A DNA stretch of 64,000 bases from contig CM055823.1 in NCBI GenBank assembly GCA_029582265.1, forward strand, positions 7,321,761-7,385,760, written 5' to 3'. Position numbers and translations under genes: made by a program. Shown here in pieces: positions 34,067-45,715 of this stretch. The notes under the pieces are model-generated. The model had not been told where the DNA came from, searched no databases, and was given only the letters and a program-made list of their open reading frames with translations. The first letter of the stretch is position 1; the number at the start of each line of letters is the position of its first letter. The stretch is from Zoroaster sp. YZ-2022 (lineage: Eukaryota > Echinodermata > Asteroidea > Forcipulatida > Zoroasteridae).

Positions 34067-34594
34067 AACAAATTTGATAAGTTCTTCCGTCTGACTTTTT
34101 GTAATTTTCATGAAAAACGTAAATAAAATGTTCAAATCTGACAAAAAGCCGTCTTCCATTACCACATTATAATGTATAAAAACAAATTATTAATGAATGT
34201 TCACCGTATCAATGGTGGCGAATTGTTGCGATTAGTGGGGCGGGGGTGGTTGGGAGGCTACACCCTCCCAATCTGAATCACCCCCGATAATTCTAAAAGC
34301 ATTTGTTGGTATTCATTTTTTCAATGCGTTAAAAAACAGTTTTGTTTAAAATAAAATAGGCTTGTTAGGCAATGGAATAATGACGTTTTCGCTTAATGAA
34401 CGCTTGAATAATGATTATTGGGAGAACTGTCATTATCGTCTGCCGTCATAATTTTTTGGGAATATTCCCCCTCCCCGCCCCTCCCCGCCCCGGATCGTCG
34501 CCCAGTGTTCGTAAAGACACAACTGAATATAGTCTACGTTGCCCGTTGGTTTCTATACATATAGCATCATTTACATAAGAGATCGATGGATTAC

Positions 34595-34804
34595 GGGGAC
34601 AATATCGTGACGGTCAACAGGGCATCTGTGTGATTGGTAATTCGGTGACTGAAAATTATACCGTACCCCATATGATAAGGTCATGGTACCATTACTGCAT
34701 GCATCAATAAGCCAGTAATTTTCAGTTAAGGTGTTCATTTTAAACTCGGACACCGATTCCATGCCCCGTTGAAAGTCTGCTCTGATCGTGATGATACTGC
34801 CCCC
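34595..34804. mobile_element. AGGGACAATATCG MITE, complete but diverged
   Basis: Ends GGGGACAATATCGTGACGGT and GATCGTGATGATACTGCCCC. Its right end joins directly to the telomere-ended MITE at 34806. Confidence 0.8.
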
Positions 34805-34805
34805 T

Positions 34806-35083
34806 TGAACCCTAAACCACCCCAAATCCATCAAAATCCTCCCAAGGGGCACTTTTTGGCAAACATTCAGCACTGTTGGAAACAGTGGTACTTTCAGCTC
34901 TTCAAATGGGACAAAATTACTACCTGGCAAGAAGTACAGGCTATATAAGTGCTGAATATGAAAGATCAACGGAAAATGCATGGTGTATTTTGAAGATAAG
35001 GGCATGTTTCCAAAAGTGCACTGATGGATTTTGGAGGATTCAGGAAGGTTCCTAGCCAGAATACCCAGGGGGTTAGGGTTAAT
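34806..35083 (+). mobile_element. MITE with telomere-like termini, copy 3
   Basis: Starts GAACCCTAAACCACCCCAAA and ends CAGGGGGTTAGGGTTAAT; same orientation as copies 1 and 2. The 172-codon minus ORF at 34571-35089 crosses both MITEs and is not a gene. Confidence 0.82.
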
Positions 35084-35183
35084 AGACATTTTTCCAATGG
35101 CATATTGCTATATAATCCCTTTACTTAAATGGTGTGAATGAGAAACCCCGCCTATTATGAGAAGAGAATTATTACGTTACGTT

Positions 35184-35423
35184 CATTGGCGGATCCAGGG
35201 GGAGCTAAGGGGGCTGTAGCCCCCCCTAAAATCGTTTAAAAAAAAAATTAGGGAGAGAAAGAGAGAGAGAGAGGGAGGGGAGGGGAGAACGCACTCTCAT
35301 TCCCCTCACTGTGCTTTGTTTTTCTCTCCCTTTGATTATTTCATTGTAATTTTTGTAGTACTGAAAAATAATTGTTTTTGATTCTCAGCCCCCCACCCCT
35401 AAAATGTTCTGGATCCGCCCATG
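35184..35423 (-). mobile_element. 5-bp-TSD MITE (GGCGGATCCAG family), copy 3
   Basis: Ends CATTGGCGGATCCAGGGG and TTCTGGATCCGCCCATG, flanked by perfect ACGTT duplications (35179-35183, 35424-35428). Internal (GA)n and G-runs. Confidence 0.9.
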
Positions 35424-35687
35424 ACGTTGCAAATTATACTCGTGTGACATAATTGTCTCCAAAACAAATGAGTCAAAGCCGATGAAATTTCTCAGAATGC
35501 AGTGCCAACAAAAGTGCCAATAATGTCGTTCCTTCCTTTGTGTCAAACGTAATACCTTGAACATTCTACGGACATCTGATAGATGACGACCAGTGTTTCC
35601 TTTCCTGATTTATTGTCAGGTGTTTGTTGGTGCAATACGTTAGGTAAATGTTGGTGCAAACATGTACATTTTGTGAATAAATAATTA

Positions 35688-35890
35688 TACACTGTAAGAA
35701 ATATTGGGCAAACACGGTTGATATGTTGCCCAACACTGGTCAACATATCAACAGGTTACACAGTTGGTTTACCATGGCCCAATGTTGGATAATTTTTTGC
35801 CAAAATATGAGAACAGTTGTGGTAAATACTGACCAATTCTGGGAGAAATAACCTTACCAACCCCATGTTGCCCAACGTTTTTACAGTGTA
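35688..35890. mobile_element. MITE with TACACTGTAA ends
   Basis: Left TACACTGTAAGAAATATTGG then GCAA; right TTGCCCAACGTTTTTACAGT then GTA. Several internal GCCCAA/TTGGGC motifs. No ORF. Confidence 0.8.
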
Positions 35891-36389
35891 TATACATACA
35901 TATACAGACAAAACGTATGGTCAAAGTGACATGCATGATGATAAAAGTGAATGGAGATACATGCTCATGCATTAGTTTACAAAATAATGTGACAAATTGC
36001 ACTAAAATGACAGCACCTTAGATAAATATTTTAGGAATGTTTGATACCATCATCAACTTTACATCAAGTAAGTTTCACACAAATTATGTTGTCATTTATA
36101 TCAATTTGGTCAGTCAAGAAAAACCATATTTGAAAGAAAAAAAAAATTGTTAGCTCTCTGCGCATTGTTTTATCCGTTCTTTTTCCCCTGAGGAATACGG
36201 GTCAATAGACTGACCCCTTTCTACATACAATAAACAAATATATATTATATTTCTTCAGGCAGAATTAAAAACAGATTTGTAGCACTCCCTTGTCTATTCA
36301 AAAGCAAGAATGCTTATAAAAGCCTTTTCAACGCATACAATGTATGTTTGGATTTATTATCTGAATAGCAATGCAAATCACCGTGTCAT
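35891..36389. other. Spacer upstream of candidate first exon
   Basis: 36040-36080 (ATACCATCATCAACTTTACA then CAAGTAAGTTTCAC) is another scrap of the dispersed repeat. No clear promoter motif. Confidence 0.35.
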
Positions 36390-36698
36390 GTGCATCTTGC
36401 ACAAACTAGGTGCCCAGCCAACCGGAGACCATCACACGGTCACTCACATGTAGATAACCCTGACATCATTGCAGGCTTACTGCCCAGTTACTCTACACAG
36501 GCAGTGACTGTTACACTCTCTGCACAGCGCCACACACGGTCTATCTTCCTTGCACAGAAGACAACCGAACCTCTCAGCTATCAGGGAAGGATAGCTCTGC
36601 ATATTACTGACGATAGCATCTGTCTTTCACGTCGGTTGGTGTTGGTGTGAGTTTTCTAGTGAAATTCGGAGCTAAGGACTGATTCTTCACCGGCCATC
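36390..36698 (+). promoter_or_regulatory. Possible 5' UTR or promoter-proximal region
   Basis: Noticeably GC-richer than its surroundings and directly upstream of an ATG/donor pair. It contains a 86-codon frame with no recognisable domain. No TATA box assigned; the call depends on the exon at 36699 being real. Confidence 0.3.
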
Positions 36699-36784
36699 AT
36701 GTCGAAAATGACCCCACTGTGGCAGTTAAAGGATTCGGTACTGAGGAAGGGCTCGGAGGCAAGGAATTACATATCAATGAACAG
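36699..36784 (+). CDS. Candidate first coding exon, unknown protein
   Basis: ATG in good context (GGCCATCATG) followed by 28 open codons and a strong donor (AACAGgtatgt), ending in phase 2. The peptide starts MSKMTPLWQLKDSVLRKG and continues SEARNYISMN; it is basic and hydrophilic, without a signal peptide or membrane segment, so a cytosolic or nuclear N-terminus is likely. Composition is higher in GC than the flanks. I do not recognise the family and found no downstream exon in the matching phase in this window, so the gene may run on across long introns or out of the window. Confidence 0.45.
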
Positions 36785-39700
36785 GTATGTCAAACTTTCA
36801 TTTTACAAAGTTTACCGCAGAATATACAATTCTGTACTTTTCGATATATTAATTGAAGAATGATTATGATACTGGAAGTAAAATGAATGTAAAAAGTTTG
36901 ATAATGGAACAATTTGTAAGTCTATAGATCTATTTTTGCAAAATTGTATTGCCAACTGTTTCATCCCTATCAGGCAAGCTTCGTGTTGCAAAGGTTATGT
37001 TTGCGTTATTAATTGACTGGGTCTCGATTGCAACAGAACTGTTTGTAAATCATGTATTGTTTTCTTTTCTTAAGAGAAAACCAAACAATTCATGCAATTG
37101 AGACTACTTGTAAAATCATTTTAAGAGCGATCTTTCGCAAATCTTCACGAAATGCTTACACAGGATCATACTTGATACCTTACTGTGTCAAATCTTAATC
37201 CCGCCTCTTTACATATTTCAAAGCACCATCATGTCTCCCCATTTTGTCTCCTCGGGGGGCACGGGGCAAAAAGAGCACACTGTGAACGTTAAAAAAAGTA
37301 CGCTACAAAAGTACGGTAAAAATAACCTTCACGGTACGTGTCCCCTTTTCTTCATCCTTCCCTTGATACAGGGATAATGTCTCCTTCACTTACTTATACC
37401 ATAGTAGAATAACAAATAATTCATCCAAAACTACTATTACTACAGTGACAAATCCTAGCTGTGGAATTGAACCAATCCTGTCTGGTTTTGTTTCATTGTC
37501 AACATTTAATAGCATTGATTTGACAGTAGATTTTTATATTGTTGGTACTTGTCGTTGACATAGTTACAATGAGACTGGTATTTTAAGAGCGCTGGTAGTC
37601 TTTCTCTGAACCTTCAGTTCGAAAGGTTACTTTGCGCTTGGAGGATAAGGAGAAACAGATATTGAAACTAGTCGACGCACACTGTAACATGGAGCAAGGA
37701 CCCACCAGTCAAAGTGTATTTTGAAACCAGTTGAGCGCGCAGTGCGAAGCCACTATGTCGTGGGTCCAGGCCCACCCTAGGGCCCCAGAAGCTTTAGGGT
37801 TCTAGACGGTATGTGGTGTAATTCGATGCATATATAATTACAAGTCTATTCGAACAATAGCCAGGCAAGCATACTCGTACTATCTTTATAGTGCTCATAC
37901 ATATAATGTACATAGGCCTACACTATATAATTCTTATAAAAACTATATTACAAGAATATATATTACAAGATTTTACAAGAAAGATGACAGTATAAAATGC
38001 CCTTTAAATATTTCTTCCTGAGATATTATTAGTTGAGTACATTTAATCTTTTTTTCGCAAATGAATGTTTTCCTCTTCAGATATAAATTCCACTTTGGAA
38101 TAAGTACAAACAATCAGTATGCATTTTCACTTTTTGCTCGTTAATGATGCAATAAAACAAATTTAAAGTAGACAGCAGAGATCCTTTCTCTATAAAAAAA
38201 GAATAAATTAAAAAAAAAAAGAAATCTGAATGTATTTGTACTATTTACTCGGTAATGACACAGTGGGATATGCTGAAGCATTCGCCGATTGGTTTATACA
38301 CATCTCTCTCGATTTTTGAATATTTTTGGGCTATTTCAACAATACCGAATCATAGAAGTCCGGCTTTTCAGAATGGTTTCCCGTAGAACTGACAATAATC
38401 AGAGTTAATTACGGAGAAACCAGTTTTGAACCGGGTTAGTATTTAACGAAATGACCATTGGGCCTTTAAAAAAAAAAAATTAATTTAATTTTTTTAAATT
38501 TTAATGGAGGTCACCTGTTATAAAACCAAAATAGTCACATACTGTGCGGGCTACAAAGCATAAACAAATAAATAAATATGAAACGGAGAATAAATCATTT
38601 CTTGATATGTTTTTTTTAAAGATTGTTTTATAAATATTAAATTATCTTGAAGACTCATCAGAACCAACACAGTTATATTACATTTGCGATATTACATGGT
38701 GCTCCCCGCAAACCTTCCTGTTACGATAGGGCCTATTTCATTTTGATAATATATAATTGCCTGCTGCAAACTAAACGGACCTGTAGCATAAAATTGCACT
38801 TTTTAATACTGGCCTTACGTTTCGAGCAAAGCTGAATAATTTCATGTTTAACTGATGAGGATAATTATTAATGATTAAGCAATCAAATATTCTGACCTCA
38901 CTTGCTCGAAATATACATTCTCCACGCCCGAGGAATTAAGCTGACACTTTTGCAATGAGACACCTATTAACACCTGCTACAGCCAGGCTTTATGTTTTCC
39001 TTTTTTCATTCAATTTTAAATATAAGCTTCGTCCCTCAAAAAAATTAGCTGTCAAATCTCGTTTCACATCTCCAAAAACGAAGACCTCATTTAACGTCAA
39101 TCCGTCCTTTAATTATTTTCCACGACAATGTTTCAATTCATCACGGAGAATTCATCACAGAATGGCTTTGTCTCCAAGTTACTCTAGGTAATCTATAGAT
39201 TAACAATAATTGTGGTCCGTGTGCTCATTGATTTAGTGCAGAAACAGGTCATCCTGTGTGGTTCTGCGTGTGTGAAGTCTTCAGAATCTTCACGTCTGCG
39301 TTGTGTGTTGCCTTTGAGAAGAAAAAGCAAAGGTGTCGAATAAAAAAGAATAAAAGAATAATAATAGAGCCAGTTAATGACCTTTTAATTATTTTTTTAT
39401 GAAAACAAAACTACTGGTTAAAGTACCCGTACTTTATTTAAATAATAATATACAATTAAAAAATCAACCCTTTTGAAAGGAATGTACTTCACTAGAAGAC
39501 TTAAGACCAACATGTGAACATTCTACCTTATTATTGTTGTCGTTTGAAACAATTTAAGAAGCTGTCTAATTAACTTTTATATGGAATTTAGGAAAGGGTA
39601 TACTCTTTCCAATTACCATTTCTAATAATTTAACTTTTTCTTAACGATTGCAGCATTTTGGGCAAATAATTATATATTAGGTTGATTGATAACCAATATA

Positions 39701-40846
39701 TCGGTTCCTCACCAAATCAGTTTGAAATGTAACCGTTTGGTTATTTTTAATTGCCAATGGTATCTTTAAACGAATCGTCCAACTGTCGATTTCAATCACC
39801 GTAATAATGAAGAGTTCTAGGAAATAACATTATTTGACTTTGCATTTCAATTACCTAGTGGTTTGACACACATGTGTCTATATTAATAATCTCGTTTCAA
39901 TCGTTGACAAACACTATATGTTCTTAATGATTTCGGGATACACAATCCAAAGCCTTGAAGTAAAAATGTATACACAAAGGAAGGCAAACAACATTCCATG
40001 TGTCTCGTGTTAGAATCCCCCGATGAGCACATGATCTAAAGAACTAACAGATCCATGACCGAAAACATCTTCTTATAATGTTATTTCATTACACGTGTAT
40101 TCATTTCACTCGAATTCCTGACCAGGATCAAATGAACGAGTGCATGTATCAGTTGATTAATCAAACCAGCCACAACGACTTGATTGTTATCAAGCTGATC
40201 ACAATTAATAATTTCAGCTTTTTGCTCAGGAAAAAGTCGTAGTACGTTGATTATAGTATGGGGCAAAGCATGCATAGATAGAGCCTACTCATTAAAGCAG
40301 TGTAGACCTCCTTGGAACAAACGTCGCAAACGGTCCAAATCACATTTGTATTTTGTGTTTTGATTAAAACCCGGAAATATGGTAAGACAACGACTCGGCA
40401 ATGCAGAGTAAAATAACGAGAATCGCTTAAAGAGGGTATATACTAATGGTCAGGTTGGCAAACCAACATTTGCAAGTGTTTGCTTTAAACTATGAAACTG
40501 GTTCCTTGATTAACCTAATGCAGTGAATGAAGGTTGTTTGTTTTTTAAATGCGTGATTAACTATGTGCCACTGAGTGAACCATGACTACCGGAAACAAAA
40601 GGCTATGAGAAAGATCAAGCATACATTTTGATTATAAATCTATTCATGGCAACCAATGGATGATTTTGGAAGGCAACACGATCAATCACAGCCTTGACAT
40701 GGACGTGGGCAAACGAACACAGTGTTTTTTACCTGTTATGACTGACAGTCATGTATGGCCTGTCCCTGGACATGTAATATATTGCATTTGTAAATTGTTC
40801 ATTTACGAACATGCATATCAAACTTCACTCAACATTACGAACAAAT
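36785..40846. other. Long AT-rich stretch, no supported gene
   Basis: Possibly the first intron of the candidate gene at 36699. 38080-38160 and neighbouring bases carry dispersed-repeat scraps (TTGGAATAAGTACAAACAAT, ATTTTCACTTTTTGCTCGTT). A 37-codon + frame near 37619-37732 has an acceptor-like CCTTCAG but the wrong phase to follow 36784. Nothing else stands out. Confidence 0.4.
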
Positions 40847-41212
40847 ATAATAATAATAATAATAATGTGTGGACTTATATAGCGCACGTATCCACCAACT
40901 AAGTGGTGCTCAAGGCGCATTATATCATTACCCCTGCTCATAAGGCTCATAAGGCTCATAAATCATTCCTGAAACCATCTCAGCTCCCTGGGGAGTATAC
41001 AGCTCAATTGCTGCCATTACAGCGTATATAGGGCTAATCAACCAACTCTGCCCTCACAGGTACCCATTTAACCCCTGGGTGGAGAGAAGCAATTATGGTT
41101 AAGTGTCTTGCTCAAGGACACAAGTGTCACGGCCGGGATTCGAACCCACATTCTGCTGCTAACACCAGAACTTGAGTCCGGTAAGCTAGACCGCTCGGCC
41201 ACGACACTCCAC
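40847..41212 (-). mobile_element. tRNA-Leu-derived SINE, head type A / tail type I
   Basis: Minus-oriented, short (ATA)n tail, body nearly identical to 27856-28449. A small internal duplication ATAAGGCTCATAAGGCTCAT occurs near 40940-40962. tRNA-like head with CAA anticodon position intact. Confidence 0.92.
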
Positions 41213-41645
41213 AATGTCAGAAACTCGCACCCCAAGTGGTCATTGGTGATAAAAAATACAATAAGCCGCTTTACTAATAATATCGAGGGAAAAACCTTTC
41301 TGATGATCACATTTTAGCTGATAATGGTATTAAACATCCATTTATATGTTTTTGATTTAGGTGCTAGCGTTTTAGTATAATTCGTGAAATAATTGACATC
41401 ATTAATTTCTGTCAACCGAAGACACATTGGAATGAATATGAAAGCATTTTTTACACTTGTTTGCTAACGACACAACAGAACCAGCTTAAACTGTTACTGT
41501 TATATTCTGGATTCTTATAAAGTACCGGTATGGATGCGTTTATAGACTTCTTACCAGTGTATAAAGTTTTAGAGATCTATATACATTATGGTAATCTCAA
41601 AAACCAGATTTACATTTACGTAATTATATGTTTATTCACAGTACA

Positions 41646-41848
41646 CATGGGCGGATCCAGAACATTTTTTAGGGGGGGGCTGAGAATCAAAAACTCTTTT
41701 TTGTTCAGTACTACAAAAATTACAATGAGAGAAAAACAAAGCATAGTGAGGGAATGGGAGTGCGTTCTCCCTTCCCCTCCCTCCCCCCCCCCCTCTCTCT
41801 CTCTCTCTTTCTCTGTTTTTTACGATAGCCCCCCTGGATCCGCCAATG
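41646..41848 (+). mobile_element. 5-bp-TSD MITE (GGCGGATCCAG family), copy 4
   Basis: Ends CATGGGCGGATCCAGAACAT and CCCCTGGATCCGCCAATG; flanked by perfect GTACA (41641-41645 and 41849-41853). Contains C-run and (CT)n. Confidence 0.9.
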
Positions 41849-43000
41849 GTACAGGGTACCTTGCACTTATTGTGGTGAAACCTCCCAAGGTTAATTGTAT
41901 AAATATATTTATTGAATACTAGTTAGTTGAAATTAACCATGCATTTCCAGCTACCAATGTTTTACTTTCCCTTTAAACAAATTTGCCATATTTTCGCATT
42001 ATCTATCAGTACTAAAAATAGACAGGCCTAAGGGCTCTTTAAAATGATTTATGATGTCAAATGCATATACTGACATGTTATCAGAAGTGTAAGATCCCGT
42101 TGAATTCCAGTTCTAAGATGTTTCTGTCAATGAAATGCATTACTGAAAAGAAAGAAGGAAAAAAATAAAAAATTAAGGGAAAAAACAAAAAATAAAAAAT
42201 GTAATTATGAAAATACCGTTCTGTCGCCAATTCAAGTGGACTCTTAAAACGCTGCCTGACTGTCAGTAGTCCAAGAGGAATCTCAAGATTTTACTGATTC
42301 AAGTTCCAGATAAGTAAAGCTAAAGTTGTTTGAGATGGTTATTTTCATTTTTTACCACCTTGGACAATGTCGAGTACTTAATTGACATTATGGCTGGACT
42401 CTAACGAGGAAACACCAGGCAAATGTTGAATTTCCTGTGCGAGCCCTGGCCGCTATCGACCGGTCGGGGACGGCCGGAGATTCCTAAGGTACGCATTCGC
42501 AAAAAATGGGCACTTGACTTCACGTGGAAGGCGCGAGGGAAAATCACGTTTTACTTGCTAAATGCCATTTTTCATTAAATGAGAGTTTTCATTAACATAG
42601 GATTCTGTTGTATAAGGCCGGGGTGATTAATTGTGGTGACAATTCTTATCCTAGTGTCTTCAAACAGGTGATTTATTGGCGGGATTTTAATGGATGTTCA
42701 ATTAATTAGCTAACGCTAGAATTTTCTGTCGTATACAGAAGCTTAAAGTCGCAGACCCCGAACCTGAAGCTTGGAATTTTTCTCATGTTAAAATATCTTA
42801 CTGTTAGGGCGGCGTTCATTATAGCGGCGTTCGTTATATATAGCGGCGATCTACTGCAAATATTTCTTGTCATTGCGTTTTTCAGAATCGTGTAGCAACG
42901 AGTACTATCATAAATTATGCTTGCATCATTAAAAAATAAATAAAACAAAATAGAGGTATTGAGTTTGTAGAAAACAAACTCAGGGTGTTCGAGTGTGCAT
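41849..43000. other. Spacer, no supported gene
   Basis: A GC-rich palindromic patch GACCGGTCGGGGACGGCCGG lies near 42459. 41930-41980 looks like the end of a dispersed repeat (TACCAATGTTTTACTTTCCC). Confidence 0.4.
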
Positions 43001-43580
43001 CATATGTGATGACGTCATCACCTAAAGTTGTTAAAAGACAAGAGTTACTTCAGGAGATATGAGTTTTCAGTAAAATAACATATAATGTGCTATACTGAAT
43101 ACATTAACTTCCGGTTCAGTCATCCTATATAATATTAAATTCTTCCAACCGTAAGTTCAGGTTCAATCATGTGACGTCATTCATACTTCATAAAATATTT
43201 CCTCATAATATGGGTGTCAATTGTGCCAAATTTGGTAAAATTCTGTCTGTTTTCTCAAGAGAGCAAACAGTTACTTTTTTAAACCTGCCGCTAGAGGGCA
43301 CTGTTAAGAGCGATGACGTCACCAAATATATTTTTGAAAAGAGCAGATCCCACTTAATATATAAACCCAAAATGTTGCGTCAATTTATAAAGAACTTGAA
43401 CTTCCAGTTTGGACCGGAAGTAAGGGTCAATAGGTCATGTCTTTGTATCAAATGTCGAGTCCTCCATGTTCTGTATGATTATGAAGGAATCAAGAAATTA
43501 TCTTATGGTTCACGAGATATAAAATATATTGTTTTAATTATAATTAATTACGTAATAATTCATTAGATGACGTCACAACG
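43001..43580. repeat. Region with repeated TGACGTCA-type octamers
   Basis: GATGACGTCATC (43008), GTGACGTCATTC (43170), GATGACGTCACC (43312) and GATGACGTCACAAC (43566) recur at intervals of roughly 140-250 bp within diverged, AT-rich sequence. The 131-codon ORF from 43171 spans this and has no recognised domain. Probably an old repeat family; the CRE-like match is by sequence only. Confidence 0.45.
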
Positions 43581-43854
43581 TTACCTGAAACTATATATTA
43601 AGGTCTAACTATTTGTTAAGTTTTAAGGTTCTTTGAACTCCGCAACTATGTTTTGGTTGTACAAATACATTTACAGATTATTATACAGTCCATAGTTTAC
43701 AGAGCGCCTACGTTCGTACAGACAAGGTATAACAATGAAATGTAACATGGTGAACATATATTCATGAGCAATCGAATATAAATTTGTTACGATGGAAATC
43801 TATCCAATCACGATGCGCAGAAAGAGGCACGTGATCCTCAAACACTTCCTGGGC

Positions 43855-44031
43855 ACATTGCCCACACAGCCACCATCAGCACCACTCGGTCTCACAGCTG
43901 TGAATAGAAAGTCTAAAAGTATAACAATAATAAACTTTGACTGGTGTAAAAATAGGTCAAGAAGGATTGTACACTATGAGCTAGCATTAATTCGTCGCAG
44001 TTTTCACGAAGTGACATATTCGTACACGTAA
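43855..44031 (+). pseudogene. Fibronectin type III-like fragment
   Basis: After an AG in CCCACACAG the frame reads PPSAPLGLTAVNRKSKSITI then INFDW, close to the first third of an FN3 domain (P-x-x-P-x-x-L with alternating hydrophobics and the core Trp). Beyond Trp the expected P-x-x-x-I-x-x-Y is replaced by a looser RIVHYELALI before a stop at 44029. FN3 domains are common in extracellular parts of receptors and adhesion proteins. Half-domain size and poor second half suggest a decayed or chance exon. Confidence 0.27.
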
Positions 44032-44227
44032 TAGGTAAAATCGCGTTGCGAGATAAAAGCGATTAAAGTTGGTCAAGTTTTAAAACCGCGGTTTTGATGT
44101 CATTTTAATCTCGACGATCATTAATTTTTACTTTGTTAGAAAGCTGAAATCTCAAATGATACGTAACTATATTCGTTTTGTAGAGGGAAAATAACTATAA
44201 ACGAGTAACAAACTTATAAACCAAACA

Positions 44228-44357
44228 GTCACTTCGTGAAAACTGCACACGCTGTTGTCAAGTTTTCACGAACTGACGTTTCCCGTGCATTCGTATAGCT
44301 TAGGGACACGCGTCAACTTCGTGGAACACGTGTGTTCCACGAAGACGCGTGTCCCTT
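44228..44357. repeat. Two strong hairpins
   Basis: CACTTCGTGAAAACT/AGTTTTCACGAACTG (44230-44276, 14 of 15 paired) and, at 44302-44355, AGGGACACGCGTCAACTTCG then TGGAACAC against its complement GTGTTCCACGAAGACGCGTG then TCCCT, with two extra bases in the left arm and almost no loop. Confidence 0.88.
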
Positions 44358-45229
44358 ACGTCTTGAATAAAGGGATGGGAGTTATTGTAAAAAGGGGATG
44401 TGAGTTCAGAATGATATTCATTTGACATTGTCTTTATTTCAGAATGATATTTGTTTTTGAATAAGGAGCTTTTTAATTGGATGTAACTATTGGTTGGGTT
44501 GAATAGTCTAACTAAAACAGAATCATTCTTTTGTTTGTAAATTCCGAACCACACATGCAGATGACCTGACATGTAAAGAGGTGTTGGACTATACCCGTTC
44601 TGGATATAGTGCTTTCCGGTTATTGTCGGGATAACATTTCTAAAAGTCCTTTTTTTGTTCGACTCGGGATAAAGTGTATTGGGCAGTCGGAATATTAGCT
44701 CTATTTATAAAGTGTTCGCAGCCATCTACTCTGCACGAAGTTATAACATTAACAGTTGCTTTAGAACACATCTATCAAATCGCTGGCTCTTACTTGGCTG
44801 TGAACACTCATTTTTATGGGGTATATACTATAGACGCATATTTTGGAAATTCAATACAAACATCATAGGCGTGAAAGGAAAAAGTGCAGATCCTTTCTTG
44901 TATTTTAGTCATATGAAACGTATTGAAATAAGTCACAATGAGGGTTGCGCTCAGATGATTTGCAAAAAACATAGCTAGCTTTCAAACTGAAACTGGTCGG
45001 GTGAATAACTTTGAAAATGTTTTTTTTTTTTTAATAGAATATGCAGAGTAGATGGCAGTGAACACTCCTGAAGTAGTTCAGTGAACAATCAAGTTTTCCT
45101 GTGGTATTTTTATATAAGAGTTCGAGCATTGGTATAAATTAAGATACCAAGACAAGTGATTGTTTGGGAAGGGCTATCCGGCATCTTTGACCAATTTATA
45201 TTAAATACTAACTATAAAGTAAAACAAGT

Positions 45230-45560
45230 AATTAAAATGGAATTCACAAGCTTGCCGTGCATTTTCAATTTTGATGAGAATATCATCCAGGTAAGCAACG
45301 ACCCCATTACAACCATGATGTTGCATCATACGAGAGACTGACGGAGTAAATCTCTGAAAAATACATGGCGCACGTTTATCTCCAAATGGAAGTTTAGTGC
45401 CATTTAAATAAGTCATCGGGATGACAGGGAACATACCGATAAGCACCGAGGTCCACTTTGGGAGTCATACTTTTGTTTATTTTTTCCATGTCTTCCCAGC
45501 GCGTTATCTAAATGGGCAGCAAATTGTGGTGCGCTTTCATCTTTTTCAAGTTTCGGATCG
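45230..45560 (-). pseudogene. Reverse-transcriptase fragment, DIRS/Ngaro- or Ty3-like
   Basis: One minus frame gives KVDLGAYRYVPCHPDD (RT motif A region; 5' part about 45560-45420); after a frameshift another gives TYLNGTKLPFGDKRAPCIFQ, RMMQHHGCNGVVAYLDDILI (motifs B and C, the latter at 45277-45300). The LPFG-x-x-x-AP-x-IF plus YLDD pattern excludes the Penelope and LINE clades and fits LTR or tyrosine-recombinase retrotransposons. No LTRs, integrase or recombinase seen. It is a broken relic. Confidence 0.7.
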
Positions 45561-45594
45561 AAATTTCAGTGTGAAGCTATGTACATATGTACAC

Positions 45595-45715
45595 GTGATG
45601 TATAGCATACACTGATGTTTGGAAAGTTCAGTTCAGTTCAACTGAACTGAACTGAACTAAACACTGATGTATAGCCTACACTGATGTATAGCCTACACTG
45701 ATGTATAGCCAAGTC
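45595..45715. repeat. Palindrome and 19-bp tandem repeat
   Basis: AGTTCAGTTCAGTT-C-AACTGAACTGAACT forms a 14-bp-arm palindrome near 45628-45656. It is flanked and followed by four CTGATGTATAGCCTACA units. Confidence 0.85.

Noticed and set aside
34571..35089. 172-codon minus-strand ORF
   Set aside because: It crosses two adjacent MITEs whose other copies lack the ORF, and has no domain.
37619..37732. 37-codon frame after CCTTCAG
   Set aside because: Its phase does not match the donor at 36784, and no other donor was found.
43171..43566. 131-codon plus-strand ORF
   Set aside because: AT-rich, no motif and no splice context; within range for chance ORFs in a 64-kb window.
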